A stretch of 64,000 bases of DNA, taken from IMG/VR virus record IMGVR_UViG_3300025012_000028, positions 62,001 to 126,000 of that record; one strand, 5' to 3'. Position 1 is the stretch's first letter, and each line of letters starts with the position of its first letter. The DNA is from a virus. The notes beneath the pieces are model-generated. The model worked only from the letters and a program-made list of their open reading frames with translations, did no database searches and was not told where the DNA came from. Positions 1 to 7,450 of this stretch are shown here, piece by piece. The translations under genes and the position numbers were made by a program.

Positions 1-866
1 CGTTCTGATTCATTGTCGATTAGCAATCTCAAATTCTCATACCAGTTTTCAAATAAGCCAGTCTCATTTTCCAAGATGGTGTGGACGTATGGGTAAACTC
101 TGTCTGAGATAGTAGCGATGGAGTGTAGAGAATATTCTAAGAACTTAATGTTGGATTTACTTTGGTTGAATAAATTATTTTGACAGGGGATCAAACCTAT
201 ATCCAATTTTAATTTATCTATTGTGTTGTGGTATTCATTCACTTCTGTCCAAGGTTGATTTGTGATTTTGATGTGGGACAAGCAATCTGGGATTTCACCA
301 TAAATTATAATCTCAACTTCTTCTTGAATTCTTTCCAGAGCAGTTATAAGTTCATTAGAGAAATCCCCATTGTGTGAACGACTTCCTACCCACCCAACTT
401 TTAGTTTTGTGTTGTGGTGTGGTGTTAGTGGTCTGGATTGAATATTGTTGGGTATTACTATGACACGTCTATTGAAATGATCGTGGATATATTGTGCCAG
501 TGGTTCGGTGGAACATATCACCCCATCTACCAATTCAATATTTGTTGACAGGATTTTTAATTTGTTCTCTGTACAGAACCTTTTTGCAGGATTATAATCT
601 GGAAGTTCAAAGAGATTATCATCCACGTCCACATAAACCTTTTTAATTCGTTTTCGGTTTCTCAACCAAGGGTATAACTTTTCGTGGTAAAAATCCGAGA
701 ATGGTCTTTGGATTATAAACAGATCGTAGTTTAAAAGCTGCAAATCAATTTCTTTGGGAGTTTTTAATATTGAGACGTTGTGGTTTTGAGAAAGGTAATT
801 GGATGGATAACTTACCCGATATAATCCACACCCTCCGGTATCGTCTGTCATAAAACAAATATTCAT
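1..866 (-). CDS. Glycosyltransferase, GT4-like (3' end outside window)
   Basis: The minus frame is open from an ATG at 866 to the window edge, giving about 288 residues without a stop. The N-terminus (MNICFMTDDTGGCGLYRV) resembles the nucleotide-binding start of GT-B glycosyltransferases. The stretch around SNIKFLEYS resembles the conserved acidic motif of the C-terminal Rossmann domain of family GT4. It probably transfers a sugar from an activated donor, either to modify phage DNA or a virion protein or to remodel host surface glycans; the sequence does not decide which. A late box lies 38 nt upstream, so it is probably a late gene. The acceptor is unknown and the C-terminus is missing. Confidence 0.72.
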   Translation of the reverse strand, partial: MNICFMTDDTGGCGLYRVSYPSNYLSQNHNVSILKTPKEIDLQLLNYDLFIIQRPFSDFYHEKLYPWLRNRKRIKKVYVDVDDNLFELPDYNPAKRFCTENKLKILSTNIELVDGVICSTEPLAQYIHDHFNRRVIVIPNNIQSRPLTPHHNTKLKVGWVGSRSHNGDFSNELITALERIQEEVEIIIYGEIPDCLSHIKITNQPWTEVNEYHNTIDKLKLDIGLIPCQNNLFNQSKSNIKFLEYSLHSIATISDRVYPYVHTILENETGLFENWYENLRLLIDNESE

Positions 867-874
867 ATTTTCTC

Positions 875-903
875 TTGACTTTAATTTAAAATGGTGGTAA
901 TAT
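875..903 (+). promoter_or_regulatory. Early sigma70-like promoter
   Basis: TTGACT (875-880), 17-nt spacer, TAATAT (898-903), with TGG just before the -10 (extended -10). It drives the plus-strand small-gene cassette starting at 931. Its -10 lies directly beside a minus-strand late box. Confidence 0.75.
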
Positions 904-911
904 TATTTATA
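904..911 (-). promoter_or_regulatory. Late promoter box (TATAAATA)
   Basis: Exact T4-type late box on the minus strand, 38 nt upstream of the glycosyltransferase start. It abuts the -10 of the divergent early promoter. Confidence 0.6.
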
Positions 912-930
912 CCAACAAGGAGGAGTGATT

Positions 931-1140
931 ATGAAACGAGTTAAAGGACATACTGCATCATATACTCGCACTGGTGCCAACGATTCGTATCATATGGTAC
1001 GGTGTTCTTGTGGATGGCAACCCTCTCATTCGCGCAACACCAAAGAGGGAATTGTGGCAGCGTTCGATAACCACAAAGCCATCATAATTTCCGAAATGGA
1101 AAATATAACTGTGTTAGCAGTTTTTCAAAAATATTCTTAA
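931..1140 (+). CDS. Small early protein, 69 aa, unknown function
   Basis: I chose the ATG at 931 over an in-frame GTG at 925 because AAGGAGG at 917-923 is ideally spaced for it. The protein is polar and contains a CSCGW motif after residue 25, compatible with half of a metal site, but it has no complete zinc finger. It is the first gene of a plus-strand cassette of short genes with strong Shine-Dalgarno sites, a typical host-takeover arrangement. I do not recognise a family. Confidence 0.65.
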   Translation: MKRVKGHTASYTRTGANDSYHMVRCSCGWQPSHSRNTKEGIVAAFDNHKAIIISEMENITVLAVFQKYS

Positions 1141-1150
1141 GGAGGAAATT

Positions 1151-1318
1151 ATGAAAGAATCCATCTTCAAAGTCGGTGATGCTGTCAAATATTGTCCCAA
1201 AGATTCGATGTTGGTGTGGTATGGAACGGTGGTTTCCGTGGGTAAAAAATATATGAAAATAAAGTATAGTGATGAAACCATTGAAAAAGTTGCCATCAAT
1301 TTAGTAAATTTCGATTGA
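1151..1318 (+). CDS. Small early protein, 55 aa, unknown
   Basis: ATG at 1151 follows GGAGGAAATT. The product starts MKESIFKVGDAVKYCPKDS and is rich in Val, Lys and Tyr. The pattern of alternating hydrophobic residues around 'GDAVKY' and 'WYGTVVSVG' suggests a small SH3-like beta-barrel, as in many phage early proteins, but this is inference. Its TGA overlaps the -35 box of the next promoter. Confidence 0.6.
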   Translation: MKESIFKVGDAVKYCPKDSMLVWYGTVVSVGKKYMKIKYSDETIEKVAINLVNFD

Positions 1319-1342
1319 CTTTATTTTAAATCCTGATATAAT
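1315..1342 (+). promoter_or_regulatory. Early sigma70-like promoter
   Basis: TTGACT (1315-1320), 16-nt spacer, perfect TATAAT (1337-1342). It lies upstream of the gene at 1372 and reboosts transcription within the cassette. Confidence 0.75.
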
Positions 1343-1371
1343 CTTTCCATAAACCAATGAGGGAGGAAGTT

Positions 1372-1566
1372 ATGGAAGAGAAAATGGTCGAGGTTGAAAT
1401 GTCGTGTGGCTGTTTTTTTCAAGTTCCCGAATCCATTTCCGAGGATATGGGGGAAGTTGAAGGTTATCTTCTCGATGAAAAATATATCAACGTTCAACAA
1501 ATGGACGTATCGCGCTTCGATGCGGTCTGCTCCAAATGTCATAGAACCATAATGAAGGATATTTAA
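1372..1566 (+). CDS. Small zinc-ribbon-like early protein, 64 aa
   Basis: The start is the ATG at 1372 after GGGAGGAAGTT; an upstream in-frame ATG at 1357 lies before that ribosome site and is rejected. Paired cysteines (SCGC near residue 12 and CSKC near residue 54) can form a four-Cys zinc site. Between them is an acidic segment. A nucleic-acid or protein-binding role is plausible. I do not recognise a family. Confidence 0.6.
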   Translation: MEEKMVEVEMSCGCFFQVPESISEDMGEVEGYLLDEKYINVQQMDVSRFDAVCSKCHRTIMKDI

Positions 1567-1791
1567 ATGGAACTGGTTAAAGTGGTTGTTCACACCATCT
1601 TTGAACATGATGGTTTGACCTTCAGTGTAAGTGTGACTGCGGTTCAGAAACACAAAGAAATCATCGGGGTCTATGTTGATCGTGAAGGGAATCAGAATGA
1701 TCTGTACGCTAAATCAATCTATGGTAAACAAGTAATCGAAACGTTGGGGGCTTATACTAAAGAACATGGAATTTTAAGTAAGGAGAGATAA
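1567..1791 (+). CDS. Small early protein, 74 aa, unknown
   Basis: It begins at the ATG immediately after the stop of the preceding gene (TAA-ATG), suggesting translational coupling. The beta-rich N-terminus (MELVKVVVHTIFEHDGL) is followed by a short helical tail. No catalytic motif is visible. Confidence 0.6.
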   Translation: MELVKVVVHTIFEHDGLTFSVSVTAVQKHKEIIGVYVDREGNQNDLYAKSIYGKQVIETLGAYTKEHGILSKER

Positions 1792-2226
1792 ATGGAAAAT
1801 CTTGGGTGTAAAGTTAAACTAATACATTCTCGTTATGGGTTTCTTATGATTAGGAATGTCACAGAAATTCATTTCAACCATCATCACGTCAAAGAGCGGT
1901 TCCTGAAAAAGATCAGTCTTGCAATCGAATCTGATATCCACGCGACAGGCGGAACGTATGATATGGATGAAGTAATGGAATTCGAAACTGAATTGGAAAT
2001 CGAGAAAGCAGAGAAACCCGAAGAGTATTATACAGACGAAACCTTTACTAATTTGGTGGATGATGTTAAACCCACAATGGCTGTTCAATTTGAGAAACAT
2101 TATAATGTTAACCATCTGCTGTCATATATGATTGGAAACCAATCTAAATTTGATTGTGATAGTAATTATCTATATATAGAGTTCTCCGATGGTTCAATAT
2201 TCAGACGGCATTTAAAGGAGATATGA
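1792..2226 (+). CDS. Early protein, 144 aa, unknown
   Basis: ATG directly follows the previous stop, after GGAGAGATAA. The middle is acidic (runs of Glu near residues 55-75). The C-terminal third (LYIEFSDGSIFRRHL) looks like a small beta-hairpin module, the kind seen in KTSC-like proteins, but the match is weak. It is part of the coupled early cassette. Confidence 0.6.
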   Translation: MENLGCKVKLIHSRYGFLMIRNVTEIHFNHHHVKERFLKKISLAIESDIHATGGTYDMDEVMEFETELEIEKAEKPEEYYTDETFTNLVDDVKPTMAVQFEKHYNVNHLLSYMIGNQSKFDCDSNYLYIEFSDGSIFRRHLKEI

Positions 2227-2463
2227 ATGAGTTTAGATAGAAGTTCTACCAAATGGAGCAAGATATTGTTGGGAATGTCGCAAACCAGTTCTCAATTGTA
2301 TTGATTTGATTCCAATATGTTCTGCCGAGAATGTCACGACAAAATGATTAAGAAAAGTCAAGAAGCTTTATCGGATTATTGGGAAGGTAAAGGAGATATA
2401 ACTTCAACGATTGTAAACAAATTGTCGCTGTGGATAGGGCAACCGGTGATCAGTATGTCATAG
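2227..2463 (+). pseudogene. Small Cys-rich early gene interrupted by in-frame TGA
   Basis: ATG at 2227 follows AAGGAGATATGA. After 25 codons the frame meets TGA at 2302-2304. It then stays open for another 52 codons, containing a CREC motif (residues around 33-36). Read through the TGA, the product would be about 78 aa with LY-x-FDSNMFCREC, and a Cys at the TGA position would extend the zinc-like cluster. A TGC/TGT/TGG to TGA change, or stop readthrough, would explain it. A sequencing error cannot be excluded. Confidence 0.4.
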
Positions 2464-2636
2464 GCTCCAAAAAGATTATAGATGGGTATGGGGATGTTAA
2501 GACTGAGTTCATGAACTACACCTTCGAACTCTATGATTTAAGGATTGATTATTTTCTGAAAAAACCTTGTTTCAGAGTCGTAAGATGTAAAGAGACAATT
2601 GGCAACCAAGAAACTATGGATCTTATTTTCGAATAA
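2430..2636 (+). CDS. Small early protein, start uncertain
   Basis: The frame is open from 2391 to the stop at 2636 but has no ATG near the good ribosome site AAAGGAG at 2389-2395. The first usable codon is GTG at 2430, which has no Shine-Dalgarno site. A one-base deletion that destroyed an ATG near 2398 would explain the arrangement. The protein has alternating hydrophobic residues (YTFELYDLRIDYF) typical of a small beta fold. Function unknown; it may be decaying together with the preceding gene. Confidence 0.4.
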   Translation: MDRATGDQYVIGSKKIIDGYGDVKTEFMNYTFELYDLRIDYFLKKPCFRVVRCKETIGNQETMDLIFE

Positions 2637-2650
2637 AAAAGGAGTGAGTT

Positions 2651-3025
2651 ATGGAACAGAAAATGCCGAAGCTTGATAGGGATGGGTTTGCTTATTGGTT
2701 TATTCTTGCGGCTGTATCTAGGAAAGCCAAAAAAACATCTCCTGATGCACCTTATCCTAGCACAAAAGCCGTCATTGGGTGGGAAGACCTATCGTTTGAT
2801 AATTGTAACATTGAATTTAAAATTAATGGTGTCGATGTTGATTTCCTCGACATGATGGAAAGAATTGAGGAAAGTCATGATCATGCAATTAAAAGAGTTG
2901 CGGAAGATTTAGTTAAAGATAAACTCAAACAGATCGATGATGAATTTGAGGACATCAAAGATATGACTCTTCGGGCAATCAGAGAGAAGTTTGAAAATAA
3001 AGAAGAAAGTGATATACATGATTAA
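2651..3025 (+). CDS. Early protein, 124 aa, charged, unknown
   Basis: ATG at 2651 after AAAAGGAGTGAGTT. The N-terminal half is mixed (DRDGFAYWFILAAVSRKAKK). The C-terminal 45 residues are strongly charged and helical (KRVAEDLVKDKLKQIDDEF), likely a coiled coil. The stop overlaps the next ATG. No family recognised. Confidence 0.6.
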   Translation: MEQKMPKLDRDGFAYWFILAAVSRKAKKTSPDAPYPSTKAVIGWEDLSFDNCNIEFKINGVDVDFLDMMERIEESHDHAIKRVAEDLVKDKLKQIDDEFEDIKDMTLRAIREKFENKEESDIHD

Positions 3026-3233
3026 ATTCATTTCTCTTGTGTTAAATATTATCATGGGAAGTATGGTGGTGGTTTTAGTCTCTATTCTCCTGATTAAACT
3101 TTATTTTTCTTTCATGTCTTTCATTTGTTTTAATTTTGGTCATAAGTGGAAACATGTTCAGGAGTATAAGGGTCTGTTTGTTTACTGTTCTCGGTGTGGT
3201 GAAGAGGGTCTTGATTTGGGTGAGACGAAATAA
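3018..3233 (+). CDS. Small membrane protein with C-terminal zinc ribbon, 71 aa
   Basis: The ATG at 3018 overlaps the end of the preceding gene. Residues 3-40 form one long or two short hydrophobic segments (IKFISLVLNIIMGSMVVVLV). The C-terminus has CSRCGEEG, half of a Cys4 site, preceded by a single Cys in CFNFGHKW. A membrane-anchored metal-binding early protein is likely. It ends the cassette at a strong terminator. Confidence 0.6.
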   Translation: MIKFISLVLNIIMGSMVVVLVSILLIKLYFSFMSFICFNFGHKWKHVQEYKGLFVYCSRCGEEGLDLGETK

Positions 3234-3267
3234 AAAACCCCACTAAATTTCTCTAGTGGGGTTTTTT
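3232..3267. terminator. Bidirectional terminator
   Basis: Perfect 14-bp stem (AAAAAACCCCACTA with TAGTGGGGTTTTTT) and an 8-nt loop, with a T run on either strand. It separates the plus-strand early cassette from the convergent major capsid gene. Confidence 0.9.
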
Positions 3268-3284
3268 GGTTATGAACTTACCTC

Positions 3285-4895
3285 TTAAAAGAAGTAAGTA
3301 TCGTTGATGAAGCTGGAACCGGTGAAGTCACAGAGAACTTTTCTGTAATACTTCTCTGCGCCCCAAATGCTACCCATGATGGCGTCTCTCGACTGGAAAC
3401 CGATTACGTTGGCAAAGGTGTTAGGATCGGTTACTTTGATCATCTGAAGCGGGATGTATGGGCAGTACATGATACCAGAGTCGGTATTCGCGCTTCCTTT
3501 GTAGCCCACGATGAAGTAATCACTCCAAGAGAAGGTATCGAGATAGACACTAAATCTTCCATCCAGAGTACCAACTTTAGCAACACCAAACTGAGGCTCG
3601 ACATTACCGGGAACCTGAGAGTACATAAAGTTACTCAGAGTCTCAAGAGCGGTTACGACATTCAGAGAAGCCAGAATGAAGTTAGCGGGACCACGGCGAG
3701 TTGAGAGAGCAACCCTGTTTGCTTCGTTCACGATACGGGTGTACAGTGAGCGGAATTTCTCAAGTTCCCAACGACCATCAGCGGTCTGTGCAGTCTGACC
3801 AGTAAGATCAGAAGGTTTGCCCATGATCTGACCCGGAGTTCCGTAGAACCAAGAACCAGCGTTGGTTGCTACACCGTGGATGGTATCAACGATATCCCTA
3901 TCCAGTTCAGCAGAGATTTCGTACTCAAGAATGTTAATCAGTTCTGCTTCAGCATTCAGGCCGAACTGTGCTTTAAGATCCTGTGCCAGTTCCATTGAGT
4001 ATTCTGCTTTGTACTTACGAGTTTCAGCGGTGACACTGAATTTCTCAACAGAAACTTTCATAGACTTCATTGCGGAACGCTGCATATATTCGGCAGATGC
4101 AGTTGTCTGATAAGGAGCGTAAGCAGTTCCGAACAGCAGGTTGTAACCAGCTTCGTTGTTGAACAGACCACGGATGTTGGTATCCGTTCCAAGTTCTACA
4201 CCAGCGCCACCGAAGGAAACGACTGCACCAGTAGCGAGTGCGGTTTTAGCAGCAATCGAATCTTTACCGGCTTTAAGCTGAATCAGCATTTTGGTTACGT
4301 TCTGACCAGCATCATACTGTGCGAGAACCACGTTACCCCAATCGGCAGCAGCGCCAGAAGCAGCACCATCAGCATCAATGGTAAAGTTGTAAGTGTTGGT
4401 CGCATCGGTGATTGCAACGGCAGCAGCAGGAATCTGACCACTCACAACAACACCGATGGACTGGAAGGACTGATCAGGAAGTTGGGTGCGTGGATTCAGT
4501 TTGTTGGTGCTCAGATTACCGGGATAATCAGCGGTGTTGTAATTCTGAAGGTTGTTCTTAGCAGCGCCCTTAACACCAGTTTCGTACCCATTGCGGATTG
4601 CAAACACAAACCCGTTAGGAGAATTCATCGGCTGAACACCAACGAGGTCATTAGAAACAAGGTTGGGGAAAATCCTACGAACAGCAGGAACCAGAATCGG
4701 GGTATACTGAGTGAAGTCGTTCAGGGAAGTCGAACCATCTTCCATCAGGTAATTTTGCTGATTCTCAAGCAGACGTGCCAGCGGCTCTCTCATGTCATGG
4801 CGGATAGGTTTGATTTTACCTGCGACATTAATTTCAGGATTTTTATCTGCATCCAGAATCGGTTTCCACTCTTCGACTAAAAGTTTTTCGGACAT
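3285..4895 (-). CDS. 23: Major capsid protein, T4 gp23 family
   Basis: This 536-aa protein (T4 gp23 is 521) forms the hexameric shell of the head. Family hallmarks are visible: VGVQPMNSPNGFVFAIRNGY near residue 85, ETRKYKAEYSMELAQDLKAQ in the middle, GPANFILASLNVV, and a C-terminal YKGSANTDSGIMYCPYIPL. The N-terminus (about 1-50) is the delta region. It offers cleavage sites for the prohead protease: LLE at residues 42-44 or LME at 50-52 fit (L/I)xE. An Ala/Gly-rich stretch around residues 150-230 resembles the gp23 insertion domain. It follows gp22 and gp21 as in T4 and has a perfect late box upstream. Confidence 0.95.
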   Translation of the reverse strand: MSEKLLVEEWKPILDADKNPEINVAGKIKPIRHDMREPLARLLENQQNYLMEDGSTSLNDFTQYTPILVPAVRRIFPNLVSNDLVGVQPMNSPNGFVFAIRNGYETGVKGAAKNNLQNYNTADYPGNLSTNKLNPRTQLPDQSFQSIGVVVSGQIPAAAVAITDATNTYNFTIDADGAASGAAADWGNVVLAQYDAGQNVTKMLIQLKAGKDSIAAKTALATGAVVSFGGAGVELGTDTNIRGLFNNEAGYNLLFGTAYAPYQTTASAEYMQRSAMKSMKVSVEKFSVTAETRKYKAEYSMELAQDLKAQFGLNAEAELINILEYEISAELDRDIVDTIHGVATNAGSWFYGTPGQIMGKPSDLTGQTAQTADGRWELEKFRSLYTRIVNEANRVALSTRRGPANFILASLNVVTALETLSNFMYSQVPGNVEPQFGVAKVGTLDGRFSVYLDTFSWSDYFIVGYKGSANTDSGIMYCPYIPLQMIKVTDPNTFANVIGFQSRDAIMGSIWGAEKYYRKVLCDFTGSSFINDTYFF

Positions 4896-4936
4896 TGTAT
4901 ACTTCTCCTTATTAAGTTTTGATGATTAGTTTCTTT

Positions 4937-4944
4937 TATTTATA
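4937..4944 (-). promoter_or_regulatory. Late promoter box for capsid gene
   Basis: TATAAATA on the minus strand, 42 nt before the gp23 start, matching the T4 late promoter that drives gene 23. Confidence 0.8.
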
Positions 4945-4959
4945 ATTCTCAAAAAGTTT

Positions 4960-5643
4960 TTACCACTTGAATTGTTTAACCTTGTCTTGTGTCTCAGCAA
5001 TCGGAGGAGTTTCTTTCTCTTCAATGATCACAATCTTCTCTTCTTTTTTGCTGAACGGTTTCTTCTCTTCAGTCAGAACAGTGGTGGAGAAAGCAGCAAC
5101 TTTCCTTTCGAACAGTTCATCAAACGGAAGCTTCTTGGCATACTCAACCAGTTTAGATTTCTGCATGTCAGTATCAAGTTTAGAACAAGCTTCAGTAACC
5201 AGAGCAGCTTTTTCACGCATCTTGATTTCTTTCTTTGCTTCAACGAGTTGGTTGGTAACTTTGTTCAGTTCAGCTTTAGCTTCAACCAGTGCTTCTTCAT
5301 CCGTGACTTTCTTTTCGTCCAGTTGAATATTAAAATCTTCAACGATCTGATTGAAAGCTTTGAGTACACGTTCAGCAGTTTTTACTTTTACAGACTCTTC
5401 GATTGTCTTAGCATTTTCTTTGGTGAATTCTTCAACAAAGAGGTTGATATAATCGTCAAGTTTGTTGGTAAGGGATTCTTGGAACTGTTCAGTATCGATT
5501 TTGTTCTTAGCTTCCAGTTCTTCTTCTTTTACCTTAACGGCTTCGTTAATAGCATTTTCAAAAAGAACCGCCATCTGAAGTTTTACATCTTCAGTAAGAA
5601 CATCGCTCTGAATGGATTCAAAAAGTTTATCGATGTCGTTCAT
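4960..5643 (-). CDS. 22: Prohead core scaffolding protein, T4 gp22-like
   Basis: The start is the ATG at 5643 preceded by AAAGGAGAGAT; a longer open frame upstream to 5757 lies inside gene 21 and has no such site. The 227-aa protein is almost wholly charged alpha-helix or coiled coil (EVKVKEEELEAKNK-like segments) with little hydrophobic core, as expected of the gp22 internal scaffold. It should assemble the prohead core and be degraded by the gp21 protease. Identity rests on composition and on its place between gp21 and gp23. Confidence 0.85.
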   Translation of the reverse strand: MNDIDKLFESIQSDVLTEDVKLQMAVLFENAINEAVKVKEEELEAKNKIDTEQFQESLTNKLDDYINLFVEEFTKENAKTIEESVKVKTAERVLKAFNQIVEDFNIQLDEKKVTDEEALVEAKAELNKVTNQLVEAKKEIKMREKAALVTEACSKLDTDMQKSKLVEYAKKLPFDELFERKVAAFSTTVLTEEKKPFSKKEEKIVIIEEKETPPIAETQDKVKQFKW

Positions 5644-5672
5644 GTTTAATATCTCTCCTTTGTACTTTGTTT

Positions 5673-5680
5673 TATTTATA
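5673..5680 (-). promoter_or_regulatory. Late promoter box before gp22
   Basis: TATAAATA on the minus strand, 30 nt upstream of the gp22 start, in the short 21/22 intergenic region. Confidence 0.7.
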
Positions 5681-5705
5681 AAATTGAAAAACTTTTTTCT
5701 AATTC

Positions 5706-5713
5706 TATTTATA
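5706..5713 (-). promoter_or_regulatory. Second late box between genes 21 and 22
   Basis: A further exact TATAAATA on the minus strand, just after the stop of gene 21 and 33 bases from the first. Tandem late boxes could raise scaffold and capsid output. Confidence 0.6.
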
Positions 5714-5719
5714 AAAGTG

Positions 5720-6406
5720 TTAAATGTGTTTTGTCTTAATTTTGTTGATGGTTTCATTGAACAGTTTCAGGAAAGCGCCTTGACGATCCTCTTTTGAGAA
5801 TTGGTGTTCTAAAACTACCTTATCAACTTCAGCAACAATGATGTCGCGTTCCCTTTCTGTGAGCAGACCATTTTCAAAAACCCACTCTTTATTTTCACAG
5901 ATATTATCCAACAGACAGGAAGGACCGGAATTGTCATGAACCAGATCATTTGTTTTCCAAAACCAATCACCCTGAACAATCGAGTTCTTGACTGTGCCGG
6001 TTCCCCTAGTGGATGTTCCGACCTTAACACCCTCATCCATCAGAGACTTGATCACTTTACCAAGAGGAGTATCCAGAACTAATGAACGACCATATGCAAT
6101 ATTACCATCCATCTTAAGTTCTTTGATAAGGTGACTGACTCTCTCATAAGTAATATCTACATTCTGAGGATGTCCACATTCACCAAGTAATCTGTTCTGA
6201 GGAATTTCTTTCAGGTTCAATCTTTGTACATTCTTTTCTACTACAACTCTAGGATAGGTACGACCATTCCCATTTTTAATTTCACTGTCGGCGTGAGGAC
6301 CATTGAGCCAATATTTTTTGATTGGTTTACCATCATTGGTACTTTCGGTGATGATTTTGTTTTCCACACTCTGAAAATCAATTTCTTCTATCAGAAGTTC
6401 TGCCAT
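5720..6406 (-). CDS. 21: Prohead maturation protease, T4 gp21 family
   Basis: This 228-aa serine protease (T4 gp21 is 212) degrades the prohead core and trims capsid and internal proteins. Catalytic motifs are visible: GECGHP with the His near residue 78, and GTSTRGTG with the Ser near residue 132. The fold is of the herpes-protease-like type. The N-terminal motif GRTYPRVVVEKNVQRLN is typical of phage prohead proteases. It lies directly before gp22 and gp23. Its expected (L/I)xE specificity connects it to the tagged proteins at 20.9-26.6 and 48.8-52.3 kb. Confidence 0.93.
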   Translation of the reverse strand: MAELLIEEIDFQSVENKIITESTNDGKPIKKYWLNGPHADSEIKNGNGRTYPRVVVEKNVQRLNLKEIPQNRLLGECGHPQNVDITYERVSHLIKELKMDGNIAYGRSLVLDTPLGKVIKSLMDEGVKVGTSTRGTGTVKNSIVQGDWFWKTNDLVHDNSGPSCLLDNICENKEWVFENGLLTERERDIIVAEVDKVVLEHQFSKEDRQGAFLKLFNETINKIKTKHI

Positions 6407-6436
6407 ATGTTATTCTCCATTAATAAGAATTTCTTT

Positions 6437-6444
6437 TATTTATA
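6437..6444 (-). promoter_or_regulatory. Late promoter box for gp21
   Basis: TATAAATA on the minus strand, 31 nt upstream of the gp21 start. Confidence 0.7.
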
Positions 6445-6453
6445 TTCTGAAAT

Positions 6454-6461
6454 TATTTATA
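6454..6461 (-). promoter_or_regulatory. Tandem late box for gp21
   Basis: Second exact TATAAATA on the minus strand, 17 bases beyond the first, just before the divergent early promoter. Confidence 0.6.
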
Positions 6462-6468
6462 TTTTGGG

Positions 6469-6497
6469 TTGACTTAATTCTGAAATGGTGGTAATAT
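6469..6497 (+). promoter_or_regulatory. Early sigma70-like promoter
   Basis: TTGACT (6469-6474), 17-nt spacer, TAATAT (6492-6497) with extended TGG. Spacer end and -10 are nearly identical to the promoter at 875. Confidence 0.75.
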
Positions 6498-6532
6498 TAT
6501 TTTGTAAACCAAATCCACTCTAGGAGGAAGTT

Positions 6533-6691
6533 ATGGCAAAGAAACTTGTTTATTGGAAACAACTTGATAATGGTAAATTTGTGATCGTGGATAAAAATGG
6601 TAGACATCTAACCACCGAGCAGGGTTTTAAAAATACTGTTATTGAACTGGCTAAAGTAAATCATCGTTGGGAACTTAAAGGAGAACTTTGA
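6533..6691 (+). CDS. Small early protein, 52 aa, unknown
   Basis: ATG at 6533 after AGGAGGAAGTT. The protein starts MAKKLVYWKQLDNGKF. Its alternating pattern (VYWKQLDNGKFVIVDKNG) predicts a two-to-three-strand beta sheet. First gene after the promoter at 6469. No family recognised. Confidence 0.6.
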   Translation: MAKKLVYWKQLDNGKFVIVDKNGRHLTTEQGFKNTVIELAKVNHRWELKGEL

Positions 6692-6692
6692 T

Positions 6693-7199
6693 ATGGAACT
6701 TTTAGAACATTATCCTTTTTGGGATTTGGTGGCACACACTCTCAAACCTGTAACCAAAACTCCTAAATTGCGCCATTATGGACATGCTTTATCTTTAAGG
6801 TGTAATACCAAGCAACAATTCACCAAATCCCTAAATCTCTTAAATAAATCTGGGGTATTTGAATGTGACACAATCAAAGACACATTTACAATTTACATAT
6901 CACAGAAAGCGTTTTCTCAAAGAAAAATTTTCAAGTTGCCGAAGTCGCTGGCGATGTTGGAACCATTACTTGAAACTATGGGTTACAGGTGGTCTAACCA
7001 TTACATCAACCCAAGCACTCCTAATGATTGTTGGGCAGTAATCAATACTTCATCAAACCATGCGGGACAGGTTGGAATGGATGAATATACTGCAATCGAT
7101 TGTGTAATACGTATGGCGATTACCAGATTGAATTCAAAACAGAAACAGACTGAAGCTTTGAAGACAACTCTGACAGAAGTTTTAGAAGCATTGAAATAA
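6693..7199 (+). CDS. Early protein, 168 aa, unknown
   Basis: The ATG at 6693 overlaps the previous stop region, with AAAGGAG upstream. The C-terminus (DEYTAIDCVIRMAITRLN, then a charged helix) recalls small phage proteins with a 'DpL.AamR'-type motif, but the similarity is too weak to name. It is coupled to its upstream neighbour in the cassette. Confidence 0.6.
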   Translation: MELLEHYPFWDLVAHTLKPVTKTPKLRHYGHALSLRCNTKQQFTKSLNLLNKSGVFECDTIKDTFTIYISQKAFSQRKIFKLPKSLAMLEPLLETMGYRWSNHYINPSTPNDCWAVINTSSNHAGQVGMDEYTAIDCVIRMAITRLNSKQKQTEALKTTLTEVLEALK

Positions 7200-7209
7200 G
7201 GAGAACCTT

Positions 7210-7380
7210 ATGAAATTTAAAATCCGTGGTGACTGGCAACCAGATTTTGTGGAGGTTGATCTTTTGGTTTACCTCGATGTCGCAAACTCGTTGGGCATAC
7301 CTATGAGAAAAGGCTCTCCTGAAAATTTTCAAAAGGCATGTGTGCTCGGATTGGTTGAATATGAAGATAAAGATTTTTGA
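7210..7380 (+). CDS. Small early protein, 56 aa, unknown
   Basis: ATG at 7210 after AAGGAGAACCTT. It starts MKFKIRGDWQPDFVEVD, and the second half is helical (SPENFQKACVLGLVEYED). It ends eight bases before the next promoter. No family recognised. Confidence 0.6.
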   Translation: MKFKIRGDWQPDFVEVDLLVYLDVANSLGIPMRKGSPENFQKACVLGLVEYEDKDF

Positions 7381-7387
7381 AAAATCC

Positions 7388-7416
7388 TTGACTTTTAAAA
7401 TGAAGTCTGGTACTAT
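7388..7416 (+). promoter_or_regulatory. Early sigma70-like promoter
   Basis: TTGACT (7388-7393), 17-nt spacer, TACTAT (7411-7416) with TGG before it. Confidence 0.7.
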
Positions 7417-7450
7417 TCATTTAGATTTTAAACCACACTAGGAGGAAGTT

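Noticed and set aside
2317-2463. Separate gene starting at ATG 2317
   Set aside because: No ribosome site precedes it and it is in frame with the interrupted gene at 2227.
4972-5649. Long plus-strand frames opposite gp22
   Set aside because: They are Phe/Ser-rich antisense shadows of the coiled-coil gene and have no ribosome sites.
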